A DNA stretch of 64,000 nucleotides, taken from NCBI RefSeq assembly GCF_022603395.1, contig NZ_JAIBKA010000003.1, positions 124,001 to 188,000 on the forward strand. The letters run 5' to 3'. The position numbers were made by a program, and so were the translations under genes. Below, one piece after another: positions 27,306 to 36,373 of this stretch; the stretch's first letter is position 1, and every line of letters starts with the position of its first letter. The DNA is from Desulfoferrobacter suflitae. GTDB taxonomy: Bacteria > Desulfobacterota > Syntrophobacteria > Syntrophobacterales > Syntrophobacteraceae. The notes below the pieces were generated by a model. The model ran no database searches, was not told the origin of the DNA, and was given only the letters and a program-made list of their open reading frames with translations.

Positions 27306-28187
27306 GTGCCGCGGTTAGGTGCCCACATGTCGATTGCCGGGGGGCTGCATCTGGCCTTTGACAGGATGCAGGAAGTGCAGGGCGAGGCGCTCCAGATCTT
27401 CACCAAAAACGAGAGACAATGGAAGGCTCCGCAGCTTGGCAGTTCCGAGGTGCAACTGTTTACTGAGAAATGGGCCGCGGTCGGGCGCCCGCCGGTGGCC
27501 GCCCATGACAGCTACCTGATCAATCTGGCGGCGCTCGATCCAACCAAGCTCGAGAAATCAATTGCCGCCTTCTGTGACGAACTGCAGCGTGCCGAGGCCC
27601 TCGGAATACCTTTTCTCATCTCTCATCCGGGTTCCCATCTGGGGCAAGGCGTTGAAGCGGGTCTGCAGAGTTTTGTCACCCATTTGGACCGCGCCGTCCA
27701 GCTTTCCAGGACCTCCACGGTTATGATTCTGATCGAGACAACAGCCGGGCAGGGCACCAATCTTGGTTCGAGCTTCGAGGAGATTGCATACATCTTGGAC
27801 CGCTCCAGCCATAAGGAGCGCCTCGGGGTTTGCTACGACACCTGCCACACCTTTGCCGCCGGCTACGATCTGCGCACCAGAGAGGATTACGACAAAACAC
27901 TGTCTCACTTTGATGCAGTGATCGGGCTGCAGCATCTCAAGTTTTTTCATTTGAACGACAGCAAGCAGGGACTGGGATCGCGGGTGGATCGTCACGAACA
28001 CATTGGCCGCGGCTTTATCGGCCTGGAAGGGTTCCGACTGCTGCTGAACGATGCGCGGTTCAAGTGCCATCCGATGGTTCTGGAAACGCCCAAGGGAAAG
28101 GAGCTTAAAGAAGACAAGGAGAATCTGGCAACCTTGCGTTCTCTGGTTGTCAGTGATTACGCTTGTAGCTACAAGGAGGAACAATAA
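27306..28187 (+). CDS. nfo: endonuclease IV (AP endonuclease)
   Basis: Repairs abasic sites and 3' blocking lesions by cutting DNA next to them. 293 residues forming a TIM barrel with zinc ligands. Seen: GAHMSIAGGLHLAF at the start, the AAHDSYLINLA histidine, FLISHPGSHLG, LIETTAGQG, CYDTCHTFAAGYD and LNDSKQGLGSRVDRHEHIGRG in canonical order. GTG at 27306 was chosen because a perfect AAGGAGGT lies just upstream. The next gene begins 2 bases after the stop codon. Confidence 0.95.
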   Translation: MPRLGAHMSIAGGLHLAFDRMQEVQGEALQIFTKNERQWKAPQLGSSEVQLFTEKWAAVGRPPVAAHDSYLINLAALDPTKLEKSIAAFCDELQRAEALGIPFLISHPGSHLGQGVEAGLQSFVTHLDRAVQLSRTSTVMILIETTAGQGTNLGSSFEEIAYILDRSSHKERLGVCYDTCHTFAAGYDLRTREDYDKTLSHFDAVIGLQHLKFFHLNDSKQGLGSRVDRHEHIGRGFIGLEGFRLLLNDARFKCHPMVLETPKGKELKEDKENLATLRSLVVSDYACSYKEEQ

Positions 28188-28188
28188 G

Positions 28189-28623
28189 ATGAAAAATAAA
28201 TGGGTGCTGCGCATTGATGACAGGCTATCCACTGCCAGTCCCTATGGGATCAACCTGGGATTGCAGGAAAGTGAATCAGACAAATCCATTCACCTGATCG
28301 GTCCTTGTGAGACACTCGATGATTTTCAGAAAGAAATCGCCCACCTCATTCTTGAATTGAATGAATTGTCGCAGCAGGCGAAACAAAAATTGGAATCCTT
28401 TGCTCGGCAACCGGGGGCTCAGCCAGCGGTTGATGCGGCACAAATATGGAAAGAGCTGGAAGCGTGCGGGACGGATCATGAAATGTTCGCGCTCTTCAAT
28501 TCCTATGAGCCGGTTCAGAGGCAGGAAGTAGCGGAATATGTCTTCACTCACGTCAATATGTTCAAAGGGCGGGGCCCGGTATTTTCCGAACACTATGATG
28601 CGGCTTCCCATCTGTTGGACTAG
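28189..28623 (+). CDS. hypothetical protein coupled to nfo
   Basis: Not recognised; 144 residues, soluble, mainly helical with a short beta start (KWVLRIDDRLS). A long amphipathic helix spans about residues 43-75 (EIAHLILELNELSQQAKQKL). The ATG overlaps the 3' end of nfo's trailing sequence with AAGGAGGA as ribosome site, so co-expression with nfo is likely. No cofactor or nuclease motif is visible. A role in DNA repair would be guilt by association only. Confidence 0.65.
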   Translation: MKNKWVLRIDDRLSTASPYGINLGLQESESDKSIHLIGPCETLDDFQKEIAHLILELNELSQQAKQKLESFARQPGAQPAVDAAQIWKELEACGTDHEMFALFNSYEPVQRQEVAEYVFTHVNMFKGRGPVFSEHYDAASHLLD

Positions 28624-28665
28624 AAAAACTTGCCGAGCCTGCTTGCCGCCTTCCTGGGAAAGCGC

Positions 28666-28693
28666 TTGACAACCCATGCTTAACCATTAGAAT
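28666..28693 (+). promoter_or_regulatory. sigma-70-type promoter for the carboxyltransferase gene
   Basis: A consensus -35 TTGACA (28666-28671), a 16-bp spacer and -10 TAGAAT (28688-28693), five of six matching TATAAT. It lies 75 bases before the start codon in a non-coding gap. This is one of the two best promoter matches seen in the window. Confidence 0.7.
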
Positions 28694-28768
28694 GGCCCAG
28701 ATAATTCTACGAAGTGAGCAAACCGGGGGAATCTCTCAATTGCATAGATACGGATAGGAGAAGCGGAA

Positions 28769-30322
28769 ATGGGAAGGGTTGCCGACAAGATCAAGGAACT
28801 GCGCGAGCGCGAAGCGAAAATTAAGGAAATGGGCGGCGCCAAAGGGGTGGCCACTCAGCACGAACGAGGAAAATTGACGGCCCGGGAGCGGTTGGATCAC
28901 TTTTTTGACCCTGGTAGCTTTCGTGAACTGGACATGTTTGTGAAACACCGAGGCACTCTGTTTGGGTTGGACAAGGTGGATATTCCCGCCGATGGCGTGA
29001 TCACCGGTTACGGAACGGTGAACGGCCGCCAGGTTTTTGCCTTTTCTCAGGATTTTACGGCGCGTGCCGGAACCCTGGGAGAACAGCATGCCAAGAAAAT
29101 ATGCAAGGTCATGGACCTCGCCCTGAAGGCGGGCAAGCCTTTTGTCGGCTTAAATGATTCCGGCGGGGCCCGCATCCAGGAGGGTGTGGATGCGTTGTCC
29201 GGTTACGGGCAGGTTTTTTATCGAAACGCCATTTCATCGGGGGTAATCCCGCAGATATCCGCCATTTTGGGTCCATGTGCCGGCGGTGCCGTCTACTCGC
29301 CGGCCATGACCGATTTTGTTCTGATGGTCAAGAACACCAGCTACATGTTCATCACCGGTCCGGACGTCATCAAGTCTGTACTGGGCGAAGTGGTTACCCA
29401 GGAAGAGCTGGGCGGTGCCATGACGCATGCTTCCAAAAGCGGTGTCGCCCATTTTGCCTGTGAAAACGATGCGGACGCCATCGAACATATCAAACGGCTG
29501 TTGAGTTTTTTGCCGGACAACAACATGGAAGATCCGCCCATCGTTCCCACCGATGATGACCCGAGGCGCATGGACGCGGCCCTTGACAGCATCATCCCGG
29601 ATAATCCCATGGGGGCCTACGACATCAAGGATGTCATTCGATCCATCGCAGATCAGGGCGACTTCTTCGAAGTTCACGAAAATTATGCGATGAACATGGT
29701 GGTCGGCTTCATGCGACTCAACGGCAGAAGCATCGGGGTCATCGCCAACCAGCCCAAGGTTCTGGCAGGCTGTCTGGATACCGATTCGTCCGATAAGGCG
29801 ACGCGCTTCATTCGCTTCTGTGATGCCTTCAATGTTCCGATGCTGACCGTCGCCGACGTACCCGGCTACCTGCCCGGCAAACAGCAGGAATGGGGCGGCA
29901 TCATTCGGCATGGTGCCAAACTGTTGTGGTGTTATTCGGAAGCGACGGTGCCCAAGGTCACCCTCATTGTGCGCAAGGACTACGGCGGTTCTTACCTGGC
30001 CATGTGTTCCTCGGACCTTCGGGCGGACTTGACGCTGGCCTGGCCCAGTGCAGAAATTGCGGTCATGGGAGCGGAGGGGGCGGCCAATATTATTTTCCGC
30101 AAGGAGATCAAGGAGGCCGATGACCCCGTAGCGAAACGCAAAGAGAAGATCGAAGAGTACCGGGATTTGCTGTACAATCCCTACATTGCCGCGTCGCGCG
30201 GTTATATCGATGGCGTCATCGTTCCCAGTGAAACGCGTCCGCGTTTGATTGAAGCCTTCGAAATCCTGGCCAGCAAACGCGTTGCCCTGCCGCCCAAGAA
30301 ACACGGCAATATCCCCATGTAG
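28769..30322 (+). CDS. acyl-CoA carboxyltransferase (methylmalonyl-CoA/propionyl-CoA carboxylase beta type)
   Basis: 517 residues, the standard size of biotin-dependent acyl-CoA carboxyltransferases. Two crotonase-like halves are seen. The N-half has the SGGARIQEGVDALSG and GPCAGGAVYSPAMTDF motifs. The C-half has NQPKVLAGCLDTDSSDKATR, the DVPGYLPG loop and YGGSYLAMCS near residue 400. Family members transfer carboxyl groups between biotin and propionyl-CoA, as in methylmalonyl-CoA decarboxylase, transcarboxylase or propionyl-CoA carboxylase. In syntrophic propionate oxidisers this step opens the methylmalonyl-CoA pathway. The gene has its own promoter and terminator, with no biotin-carrier gene beside it, so the partner lies elsewhere. 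Confidence 0.9.
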   Translation: MGRVADKIKELREREAKIKEMGGAKGVATQHERGKLTARERLDHFFDPGSFRELDMFVKHRGTLFGLDKVDIPADGVITGYGTVNGRQVFAFSQDFTARAGTLGEQHAKKICKVMDLALKAGKPFVGLNDSGGARIQEGVDALSGYGQVFYRNAISSGVIPQISAILGPCAGGAVYSPAMTDFVLMVKNTSYMFITGPDVIKSVLGEVVTQEELGGAMTHASKSGVAHFACENDADAIEHIKRLLSFLPDNNMEDPPIVPTDDDPRRMDAALDSIIPDNPMGAYDIKDVIRSIADQGDFFEVHENYAMNMVVGFMRLNGRSIGVIANQPKVLAGCLDTDSSDKATRFIRFCDAFNVPMLTVADVPGYLPGKQQEWGGIIRHGAKLLWCYSEATVPKVTLIVRKDYGGSYLAMCSSDLRADLTLAWPSAEIAVMGAEGAANIIFRKEIKEADDPVAKRKEKIEEYRDLLYNPYIAASRGYIDGVIVPSETRPRLIEAFEILASKRVALPPKKHGNIPM

Positions 30323-30349
30323 CGGGGGAGCTGCAAGGGAAAAAGTGTC

Positions 30350-30387
30350 AGCCCGACCTCATCGGATGTGAGCTCGGGCTTTTTTAT
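30350..30387 (+). terminator. intrinsic terminator after the carboxyltransferase gene
   Basis: Stem AGCCCGA-CTCA paired with TGAG-TCGGGCT (30350-30380), with one mismatched position and a short loop, followed directly by TTTTTATT. This is the classic GC-rich stem plus U tract, 28 bases after the stop codon. Confidence 0.9.
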
Positions 30388-30653
30388 TGTGCGCAACTGA
30401 AGGAGCTGCGCTGCCACCGTGCGGGAGTAGCGGGCAGCAACGACCTGCGGGATGGTGTCGGCGGACGTTCACCTGGGATAGCGCATTTTGAGATATAGCT
30501 TCCAAGATCATCTTTTGGGTGTGGGTTGGGGTTGAATCACGCGTGTCCCGTGACGAAACCCAACGCCTGTTTTGCCGGGTTTGGTACCTCAACCCAGCCT
30601 GCCTGGAGCCAAAAATATTTTCTTGAACGCTACAGTTTCTGAGGGTGCAGGGG
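30388..30653. other. intergenic stretch with an inverted-repeat element
   Basis: No gene seen between the terminator and the M20 hydrolase. It contains a cruciform-forming element at about 30522-30567: GTTGGG (30525-30530) with CCCAAC (30559-30564) and an inner CACG/CGTG. A second GGGTTT...AACCCA pair ends near 30596. The type GGTTGGGTT...AACCCAAC is common in intergenic regions of many bacteria; a related copy is near 32.9 kb. Confidence 0.55.
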
Positions 30654-31826
30654 ATGATCGATTGTTTGTCAGAAGCTTTTCACGATTGGCTGGTCGAGCT
30701 TCGCCGCCATTTTCATCAATACCCGGAGGCGGCTTACCAGGAACGGCGGACGGCAGCCAGGATTGCGCAAGTTTTGGATAGCCTCCATGTGGGCTATACC
30801 AAAGACATTGCCGGGACCGGCATCGTGGCGTCCATGACGGCAAAGCAGTCGGGGCCTACACTTGCACTGCGCGGAGATATGGATGCATTGCCCCTGGTTG
30901 AGGCCAACGAGGTACCCTACAAATCGAAGAATCCCGGCTTGATGCACGCCTGCGGGCATGATGGACACATCACCATGCTCCTTGGAACCCTGCGCTGGTT
31001 GCTGGAAAGCGGGTGGCCGGAGACGGGACGAGGGAAAATCATATTCTTGTTCCAGCCGGCGGAGGAGAGCGGAGCGGGCGCAAAGGCCATGCTTGAATCG
31101 GGTATCCTGGATGCGCAGGAGATCTCCGCGATTTTCGCGGCGCACATGCACCCTGAACTTCCCACGGGAACGGTGGGGTTGACTTATGGAGTGGGCAATG
31201 CGGCTTCTACCGGTGTACGCATACGCCTGACGGGGCGTGGGGGCCATGGCGCGCATCCGCATCTGTGCGCCGATCCCATCGTGGCGGGAGCCTACCTGGT
31301 TGCACAACTGCAAAGTATCATCAGCCGCAATGTTTCTCCCCTGCAGAGTGCGGTGCTCAGCGTGGGCTGTTTTCAAGCCGGCACGGCGGCCAACATCATT
31401 CCGCAGGAGGCGTTGCTGGAAGGCACTCTGCGCACGCTGAACGATGCGGTATACCGTGTTGTGGAGACTCGCTTGAAGGCAATGGTGTCCGGAATGCAAT
31501 CCTCCCATGGAGTGGCGGGGGAGTTGACCCTGACGCCGGGCTATCCCTTGCTGATCAACGATGATCGGCTGGTGGCATATTGCATCGAGCAGGCACGCAA
31601 ATCACTGGGGGAATCGGCGGTGAAGATCGAGTCAGCGCGCATGGGAGCGGAAGATTTCGCCTACTTTTTGCAAAAATATCCCGGAGTCTTGATCCGCCTG
31701 GGGTGTCACGACCCGCAGCTGGGCTACCAGTACGGTTTGCATTCACCCCGCTTTGACTTTGATGAAAGAGCTCTGGACGTGGGAGTGCGCCTGTTCGCCA
31801 GGTTCCTGACCGGGTGGAGCGCATAA
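30654..31826 (+). CDS. M20-family amidohydrolase (hippurate/N-acyl-amino-acid hydrolase type)
   Basis: Zinc-dependent peptidase-fold amidohydrolase, 390 residues, cytoplasmic. Seen: RRHFHQYPEAAYQE, ALRGDMDALPL, the HACGHDGH metal site near residue 100, QPAEESGAGAKAMLESG with the catalytic Glu, a GRGGHGAHPHLCADPI lid motif and a late MGAEDFAYFLQ. These define the hippuricase/IAA-amino-acid hydrolase subgroup, which releases an acyl group from an N-acyl amino acid. ATG 30654 was preferred over GTG 30645 because GAGGG sits at proper distance from the ATG. Confidence 0.88.
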   Translation: MIDCLSEAFHDWLVELRRHFHQYPEAAYQERRTAARIAQVLDSLHVGYTKDIAGTGIVASMTAKQSGPTLALRGDMDALPLVEANEVPYKSKNPGLMHACGHDGHITMLLGTLRWLLESGWPETGRGKIIFLFQPAEESGAGAKAMLESGILDAQEISAIFAAHMHPELPTGTVGLTYGVGNAASTGVRIRLTGRGGHGAHPHLCADPIVAGAYLVAQLQSIISRNVSPLQSAVLSVGCFQAGTAANIIPQEALLEGTLRTLNDAVYRVVETRLKAMVSGMQSSHGVAGELTLTPGYPLLINDDRLVAYCIEQARKSLGESAVKIESARMGAEDFAYFLQKYPGVLIRLGCHDPQLGYQYGLHSPRFDFDERALDVGVRLFARFLTGWSA

Positions 31827-31853
31827 CGGTCGGACTGACACGAGCTGAGGGGG

Positions 31854-32357
31854 TCATGGTTCGGGCCGGACGGGGTAGCGCCGGCGGTCAATCATGAAGT
31901 AGAAGCCGGCCCCCTCATCGTCGCTCTGAAGATACCGGGTGAGTTCATAGTAGGCCACCTTGCCGAAGCGGGCCTTGAGCCGGCGCCGCGTTGCCAGGCA
32001 GTACAGGGCATCATTGCCGGCAACGCTCAGGGTGTCCGCTGCAAGTGTTTCACGCCGTCCGTCTTCCAGTTCGATTTCGACCGAGGTGAGATTTCCCGAA
32101 TCGTTGCCGGTTACATGCACGTAGCGGATCCACAAGGGAGCATCCGCCACTCGAACCGGGTGCACCTCACCTTCACAGCGCAGGAAATATTGCTTCCCCG
32201 CTCGATACAGCGAGCGACTGAGCTGGCGAAACAACTGCCTGTCGGTCACCGGGTTTCCTTCGCAAAACCAGTTGCCGTGCGCATCTATGTAGTAGTCATA
32301 AAGGTGTTGTTGGTCTGAACCATTGATCATGACAGGAACACGAAAGGGCAGCTTCAC
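31854..32357 (-). CDS. DUF1285-like protein
   Basis: 167 residues, no signal peptide. The pattern DAHGNWFCEGNPVTDRQLFRQL, then YFLRCEGEVHPVRVADAPLWIRYV, resembles the DUF1285 family, a small beta-rich domain of unknown function. The C-terminal third is also beta and ends in a Tyr/Arg-rich tail. It converges on the M20 hydrolase, 27 bases apart, and lies 18 bases after the Dabb gene, so those two may be co-transcribed. Confidence 0.6.
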   Translation of the reverse strand: MKLPFRVPVMINGSDQQHLYDYYIDAHGNWFCEGNPVTDRQLFRQLSRSLYRAGKQYFLRCEGEVHPVRVADAPLWIRYVHVTGNDSGNLTSVEIELEDGRRETLAADTLSVAGNDALYCLATRRRLKARFGKVAYYELTRYLQSDDEGAGFYFMIDRRRYPVRPEP

Positions 32358-32375
32358 CGATTTCTAACGAACGGT

Positions 32376-32666
32376 TCACACCAGGTAATCAACCGCCCGA
32401 ATGTCTTCAACCAGTTTTTTCACTTTCTCCAGCACGAGCATGTGCTCGGGGTGAAGCTGGTAGCCCTTGAGAGCGTCCAAGTCCTCGAAAGCAGAGACCA
32501 GGGCGAAGTCGTAGGATCTGTCAGTTTTTACGATGTCTCGTCCGAATTCATAGCCTTTGATCTCTGGAATCACGTCCGGCAGCGCACCGAGGGACTTTTC
32601 CAAATCCACGATATCGGCTTCCTGTGTGGTTGGCTTGAACTTCATGAACACTATGTGTTTCAGCAT
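32376..32666 (-). CDS. Dabb (dimeric alpha-beta barrel) domain protein
   Basis: 96 residues, a complete stress-responsive A/B barrel domain: MLKHIVFMKFKP at the start, IPEIKGYEFGRDIVK in the middle and SAFEDLDALKGYQLHPEH before the last helix. Such proteins dimerise into a small barrel; some have enzymatic roles, many unknown. The ATG at 32666 is preceded by AAGAAGGAG. Confidence 0.85.
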   Translation of the reverse strand: MLKHIVFMKFKPTTQEADIVDLEKSLGALPDVIPEIKGYEFGRDIVKTDRSYDFALVSAFEDLDALKGYQLHPEHMLVLEKVKKLVEDIRAVDYLV

Positions 32667-32970
32667 GAATCACTCCTTCTTAACCCGTTGCAAACGTCCT
32701 TATGTCATTCCGGCGAATCCCGGCTCGGGATCGCAAGCAAGTGCCGAAATCTCGAAAATCACTTGCATTCCCACCCCAGCCCTGTGCGACGGAAGGTATC
32801 TGTTGCCCACACATGGTTCCGCGGCATTCGGGGATCACTTTCTCTCCCCCCCCTCACGGGGTCGGGTTGTAGACAAGGTGTAGGTTGGGTAGAGCGCAGC
32901 GAAACCCAACATGGGCTGTGCGGAATAACGCTGTCGTTGGGTTTCGGCCGCTTGATTGCGCGGCGCGGCA
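32667..32970. repeat. intergenic region with REP-like inverted repeats
   Basis: No gene seen. Around 32703-32730 there is a GTCATTCCGGCGAATCCCGG segment of the type widespread as genomic repeats. At 32884-32910 a 7-bp inverted repeat GTTGGGT/ACCCAAC encloses GCGCAGCG, followed by a further GTTGGGTTT at 32936. Together they resemble a mobile palindromic repeat family related to the copy near 30.5 kb. The region separates the leftward Dabb/DUF1285 pair from selB. Confidence 0.55.
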
Positions 32971-34896
32971 CTAGGCGGCCCGGGTGTCCCGCAGCCGGCG
33001 CACATCCCCCACCCGTACGGTCACCTTTTGCGTGTCGAAATATTCCAGCAGAGGAATGGTGTATTTGCGACTCGCCTGAGTAATCTCCTTGAACTGAGGG
33101 GCCGAGAGTTCTTCATTTTCCTTGAAAAATTCCATCAGCCGTCGCTTGAGGCTATCCAGTGCAGCCCTGTGAAAGTACAGATCTTCTTTGACCTTTATCA
33201 AAATCCCCTGCGAGAACATCCACTCGAGTACGTCCTGGTGCTGTCGGGGCGTGCCCGGCAGCCTGGCGGTGACCTCCCTGAAAAAAGGAGGCTGCAGCCC
33301 GGCCTGCAAATATTCACTTTCGACCCTTTGGCGGATAACCTCCTCATCTTTGGTCAGATCAATCTTGTGAGTCGCCAAACGCACCCATTCCATTTCCTGC
33401 ACGAGCTGCTCATCTTCTGCCAGCTGGCGCAACAGAAAGTTATACAGTTTGACGTCCACCGGCCTGGGCAGCTGCGCCGCCAATTCCTCTTTGGGCATGC
33501 CGGTTTTTAAAGGGAAGCGCTGGTGATAATCGGCCAGACTCTCGAGGATGATATTCCTCAATTTCTCCATCACATCGGGGTGGATCAAGCGCCTGTTTTC
33601 CTTGTCGTACAGAATGGCTTTCTTTTGACTGATAAACTGCTGCAGGGTCTTCTCGAATGGCTTGGTGGCCACATTTACCCGGATTCGCAGTTCCTGTTCG
33701 CTCACTCCGCCCCAGCCTGCGTCCAGAATGTGCCACAGGATGATGCTCGGCTCATCCCCTTCCAGAAGGGTCGCCAGAGTCTTGGCCGCTGCGCGCTTAT
33801 CGTGCCCCTTATGTTTGTGGGGCAGCGGATGCAGAATGCTTCCTCCGCCGATCGTCAGCACGGGGGAATAGGAGCGGATGACGAAACGGTCCCCCCGCAA
33901 GACGGCGATCGGTTCATCGAGGCGGATTTGGGCGAAGGATTTTTCCCCCGGCTTGAGCTCATCCTCGTTCAAAAGCACCAGCGTGGCCAGATTTTCCGAG
34001 GTGCCGGTATGAAAGCGAATTTTGGCCCGATTCTTGAGCACTCGGGGTGCGCTCGACAACAACTCCAGATGCACATCCACCATGTGGCTCGGGACCAGAG
34101 CCCCCGGTGTGGCCACCACATGACCCCGCTGGATGAGAGCGCGCTCGGTGCTCTGCAGGTTAACGGCAGTGCGCTGGCCCGGCAATACTTCTTCTACTTC
34201 CTCATTGTGCACCTGAATGCCGCGCACCTTGGTTTTGTGTCCCGAGGGGTAAACGATGACCGGGGCGCCGATGTGGAGTCTGCCCGAAATGCTGGTACCG
34301 GTCACAACGGTGCCGAAGCCGCGCATGCTGAAAACCCGGTCGACGGGCAGGCGAAAGGGGCCGTCGGCATTTCGTGGCTCGATGCTTTCCACCAGCCGGG
34401 TCAACACCCCCTTGAACTCTTCCATGCCTTCTCCGGTGGCGGCGGACAGCGGAACAATGGGCGCGCCTTCCAGGAACGTGCCGGTTAAGAATTCGGCCAC
34501 GTCCTCCTTGACCATTTCGATCCATTCGGGGTCATCCACCAGATCGATTTTGGTCAGGGCCACCAGCCCCTTTTTGACCCGCAAAAGCTGGCATATTTCC
34601 ATGTGTTCCCTGGTTTGCGGCATGACCCCTTCATCGGCCGCAATGATCAAAGCCACCATGTCGATGCCGGTGGCTCCAGCCACCATGTGGCGAACGAATC
34701 GTTCGTGGCCCGGTACATCGACTATGCCCAGACGGTCGCCGTTAGGGAGGTCGACATAAGCAAAGCCCAATTCGATGGTGATGCCCCTTAATTTTTCTTC
34801 CTTCAAACGATCGGTATCGATTCCCGTCATGGCACGAATGAGGGATGTTTTGCCATGATCGATGTGGCCGGCCGTACCCAGAATCACCTGTTTCAT
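32971..34896 (-). CDS. selB: selenocysteine-specific elongation factor SelB
   Basis: Delivers selenocysteyl-tRNA to UGA codons marked by a SECIS hairpin. 641 residues. The N-terminal GTPase domain shows [13 protein letters not shown] at the start, DVPGHERFV and LTKIDLVD; beta-barrel domains follow to about residue 350. The C-terminal 250 residues contain the winged-helix repeats that bind SECIS RNA (e.g. [20 protein letters not shown] and the closing [18 protein letters not shown]). ATG at 34896 follows GGAGAAGG; a longer start 17 codons upstream adds an unlikely leader. selA and selC are not adjacent. Its presence supports selenocysteine decoding of the TGA codons in mvhA and mvhD. Confidence 0.96.
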   Translation of the reverse strand: MKQVILGTAGHIDHGKTSLIRAMTGIDTDRLKEEKLRGITIELGFAYVDLPNGDRLGIVDVPGHERFVRHMVAGATGIDMVALIIAADEGVMPQTREHMEICQLLRVKKGLVALTKIDLVDDPEWIEMVKEDVAEFLTGTFLEGAPIVPLSAATGEGMEEFKGVLTRLVESIEPRNADGPFRLPVDRVFSMRGFGTVVTGTSISGRLHIGAPVIVYPSGHKTKVRGIQVHNEEVEEVLPGQRTAVNLQSTERALIQRGHVVATPGALVPSHMVDVHLELLSSAPRVLKNRAKIRFHTGTSENLATLVLLNEDELKPGEKSFAQIRLDEPIAVLRGDRFVIRSYSPVLTIGGGSILHPLPHKHKGHDKRAAAKTLATLLEGDEPSIILWHILDAGWGGVSEQELRIRVNVATKPFEKTLQQFISQKKAILYDKENRRLIHPDVMEKLRNIILESLADYHQRFPLKTGMPKEELAAQLPRPVDVKLYNFLLRQLAEDEQLVQEMEWVRLATHKIDLTKDEEVIRQRVESEYLQAGLQPPFFREVTARLPGTPRQHQDVLEWMFSQGILIKVKEDLYFHRAALDSLKRRLMEFFKENEELSAPQFKEITQASRKYTIPLLEYFDTQKVTVRVGDVRRLRDTRAA

Positions 34897-35167
34897 CGGT
34901 TTGCCTTCTCCGTACGCGGTGGTGTTAGCGCTGCGCTTATCTGCCATTGCGCAACTTAGCAGAACGCGCCCCCATTATTCAAGCGCATCCTTGTTCCACC
35001 CGGCAAGGGTCAGCCGCAATGATTCTTTTTCATATGCGCCTGCCTTATGCCGCAGCAACTTTATTGCATGTATCGAAAAACTCACCTATACTGTAGCCTC
35101 TCAGATCCTGTTTTCCATAGCCATTCAGCCGAACGACCAAGTCCCGTCAGCAAGTCAAAGGGGAAGC

Positions 35168-35722
35168 ATGAGTGAAGCCATTGACCTCAAACAGGAATTC
35201 ATCGCAGCGAAATCCAGGGAGATCATAATCGCATTTGCCGGGTTCAGCTTCAATTTTGCCGCTGCCGGCCAGTGGAGGGAAGGGCTTCTTGCCGTGTCGT
35301 CGCGCGAACGCAACGACGGGTCAGGCTACATCACCCTGACTTTCATGATTGATGCAGAGGGCGATCCGGCCGCCCATCGAAGCATTGTTCAGTCCTTCGA
35401 CGCCCTCAAAAAGAAGGGGTTCAGCAACAGCCTCGGGAATGAGTTCCAGACTATGATCGAAGCGGAGGTTGATTTCGAGCGCAGCCAGAACTGGTTTATG
35501 GATTCGTTCACGTTCTATTTTGACCGCGTGCAGGAAATCAGAAAATATCATGTTGAAGGGAAGCTGATTCCAACCTTTGAAAGGTTTTTGCCGATCCGCA
35601 TGGATCCCGTTGAATGGCTTCCCTCAGGTGCTTCCGTTGCGGTTTCCGGAAAAAAAAGCATGGCGGGTGAAGCTACCGTGAAGGGGTTCAAACGATTTCT
35701 CCAGGGTCTCTTTGGTAGATAG
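35168..35722 (+). CDS. hypothetical protein
   Basis: Not recognised; 184 residues, soluble. A mixed alpha/beta sequence with an aromatic-rich centre (NWFMDSFTFYFDRVQEIRKYH) and a basic C-terminus (KGFKRFLQGLFGR). The ATG at 35168 has AAAGGGGAA just upstream. The 100 codons further upstream in the same frame cross the selB promoter region and look non-coding. It stands alone, 81 bases before the cytochrome pair on the same strand. Confidence 0.6.
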   Translation: MSEAIDLKQEFIAAKSREIIIAFAGFSFNFAAAGQWREGLLAVSSRERNDGSGYITLTFMIDAEGDPAAHRSIVQSFDALKKKGFSNSLGNEFQTMIEAEVDFERSQNWFMDSFTFYFDRVQEIRKYHVEGKLIPTFERFLPIRMDPVEWLPSGASVAVSGKKSMAGEATVKGFKRFLQGLFGR

Positions 35723-35803
35723 AGCCTTATTCCGGCCGCTCTCCCGGGCACATGTCCTGGGAGAGGCGGTAGCGGCAACGATTCGTCAAGTGGAGAAGAC
35801 GCC

Positions 35804-36343
35804 ATGAAAAAATACCTGTACGGCGCGATTCTGGTGGTGCTGGGCATTGTCATTGCCTTTCCCTTGTTCAGCATGACCTACTACACGATGGTGCGTACCT
35901 CGACCCCGCATTTTTGCGCCAGTTGCCACGAGATACAACCGGCCTACAACGACTGGAAGGTGTCCACCCACACCAACAACGCGCGCGGAGTTGTGGTTGA
36001 CTGCATGGACTGCCATTTGCCGGCCCCACACGACACGTTCAATTTCTTTTTTGCCAAGACCTGGCATGGAGCCAAAGACGTCTACGCTCATTTTACCGAA
36101 GGGCCGGAAGGCTATGATCGGGCGAAGAACCGCGCCGCGGCTTACCGGAACATCAAAAACGACCAGTGTCAGAAATGCCATCGCAATATTCTATACATTC
36201 CTGCCAAGCGAGGCGCCATGCTGGCCCATCGCAGCGTCTTGTACCCGAGGCCCGGCTATGACAAGCAGTGTACGGACTGTCACCGCAATCTGGTGCATGT
36301 CCGAAGACCATTTTACAGCTATCTGCAGTGTTCCCAGCAATGA
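35804..36343 (+). CDS. NapC/NrfH-like membrane-anchored tetraheme cytochrome c
   Basis: Quinol dehydrogenase that passes electrons from the menaquinone pool to a periplasmic partner. 179 residues. One N-terminal transmembrane helix (about residues 5-27) is followed by four CxxCH heme sites at Cys38 (CASCH), Cys67 (CMDCH), Cys122 (CQKCH) and Cys156 (CTDCH). The size and heme count match the NrfH/NapC family. The octaheme cytochrome begins 30 bases later with its own strong ribosome site, so it is the obvious electron acceptor. GGAGAAG precedes the ATG. Confidence 0.92.
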   Translation: MKKYLYGAILVVLGIVIAFPLFSMTYYTMVRTSTPHFCASCHEIQPAYNDWKVSTHTNNARGVVVDCMDCHLPAPHDTFNFFFAKTWHGAKDVYAHFTEGPEGYDRAKNRAAAYRNIKNDQCQKCHRNILYIPAKRGAMLAHRSVLYPRPGYDKQCTDCHRNLVHVRRPFYSYLQCSQQ

Positions 36344-36373
36344 CGAGGTTCATAAAAAAGGAGGAGGTGTCCG

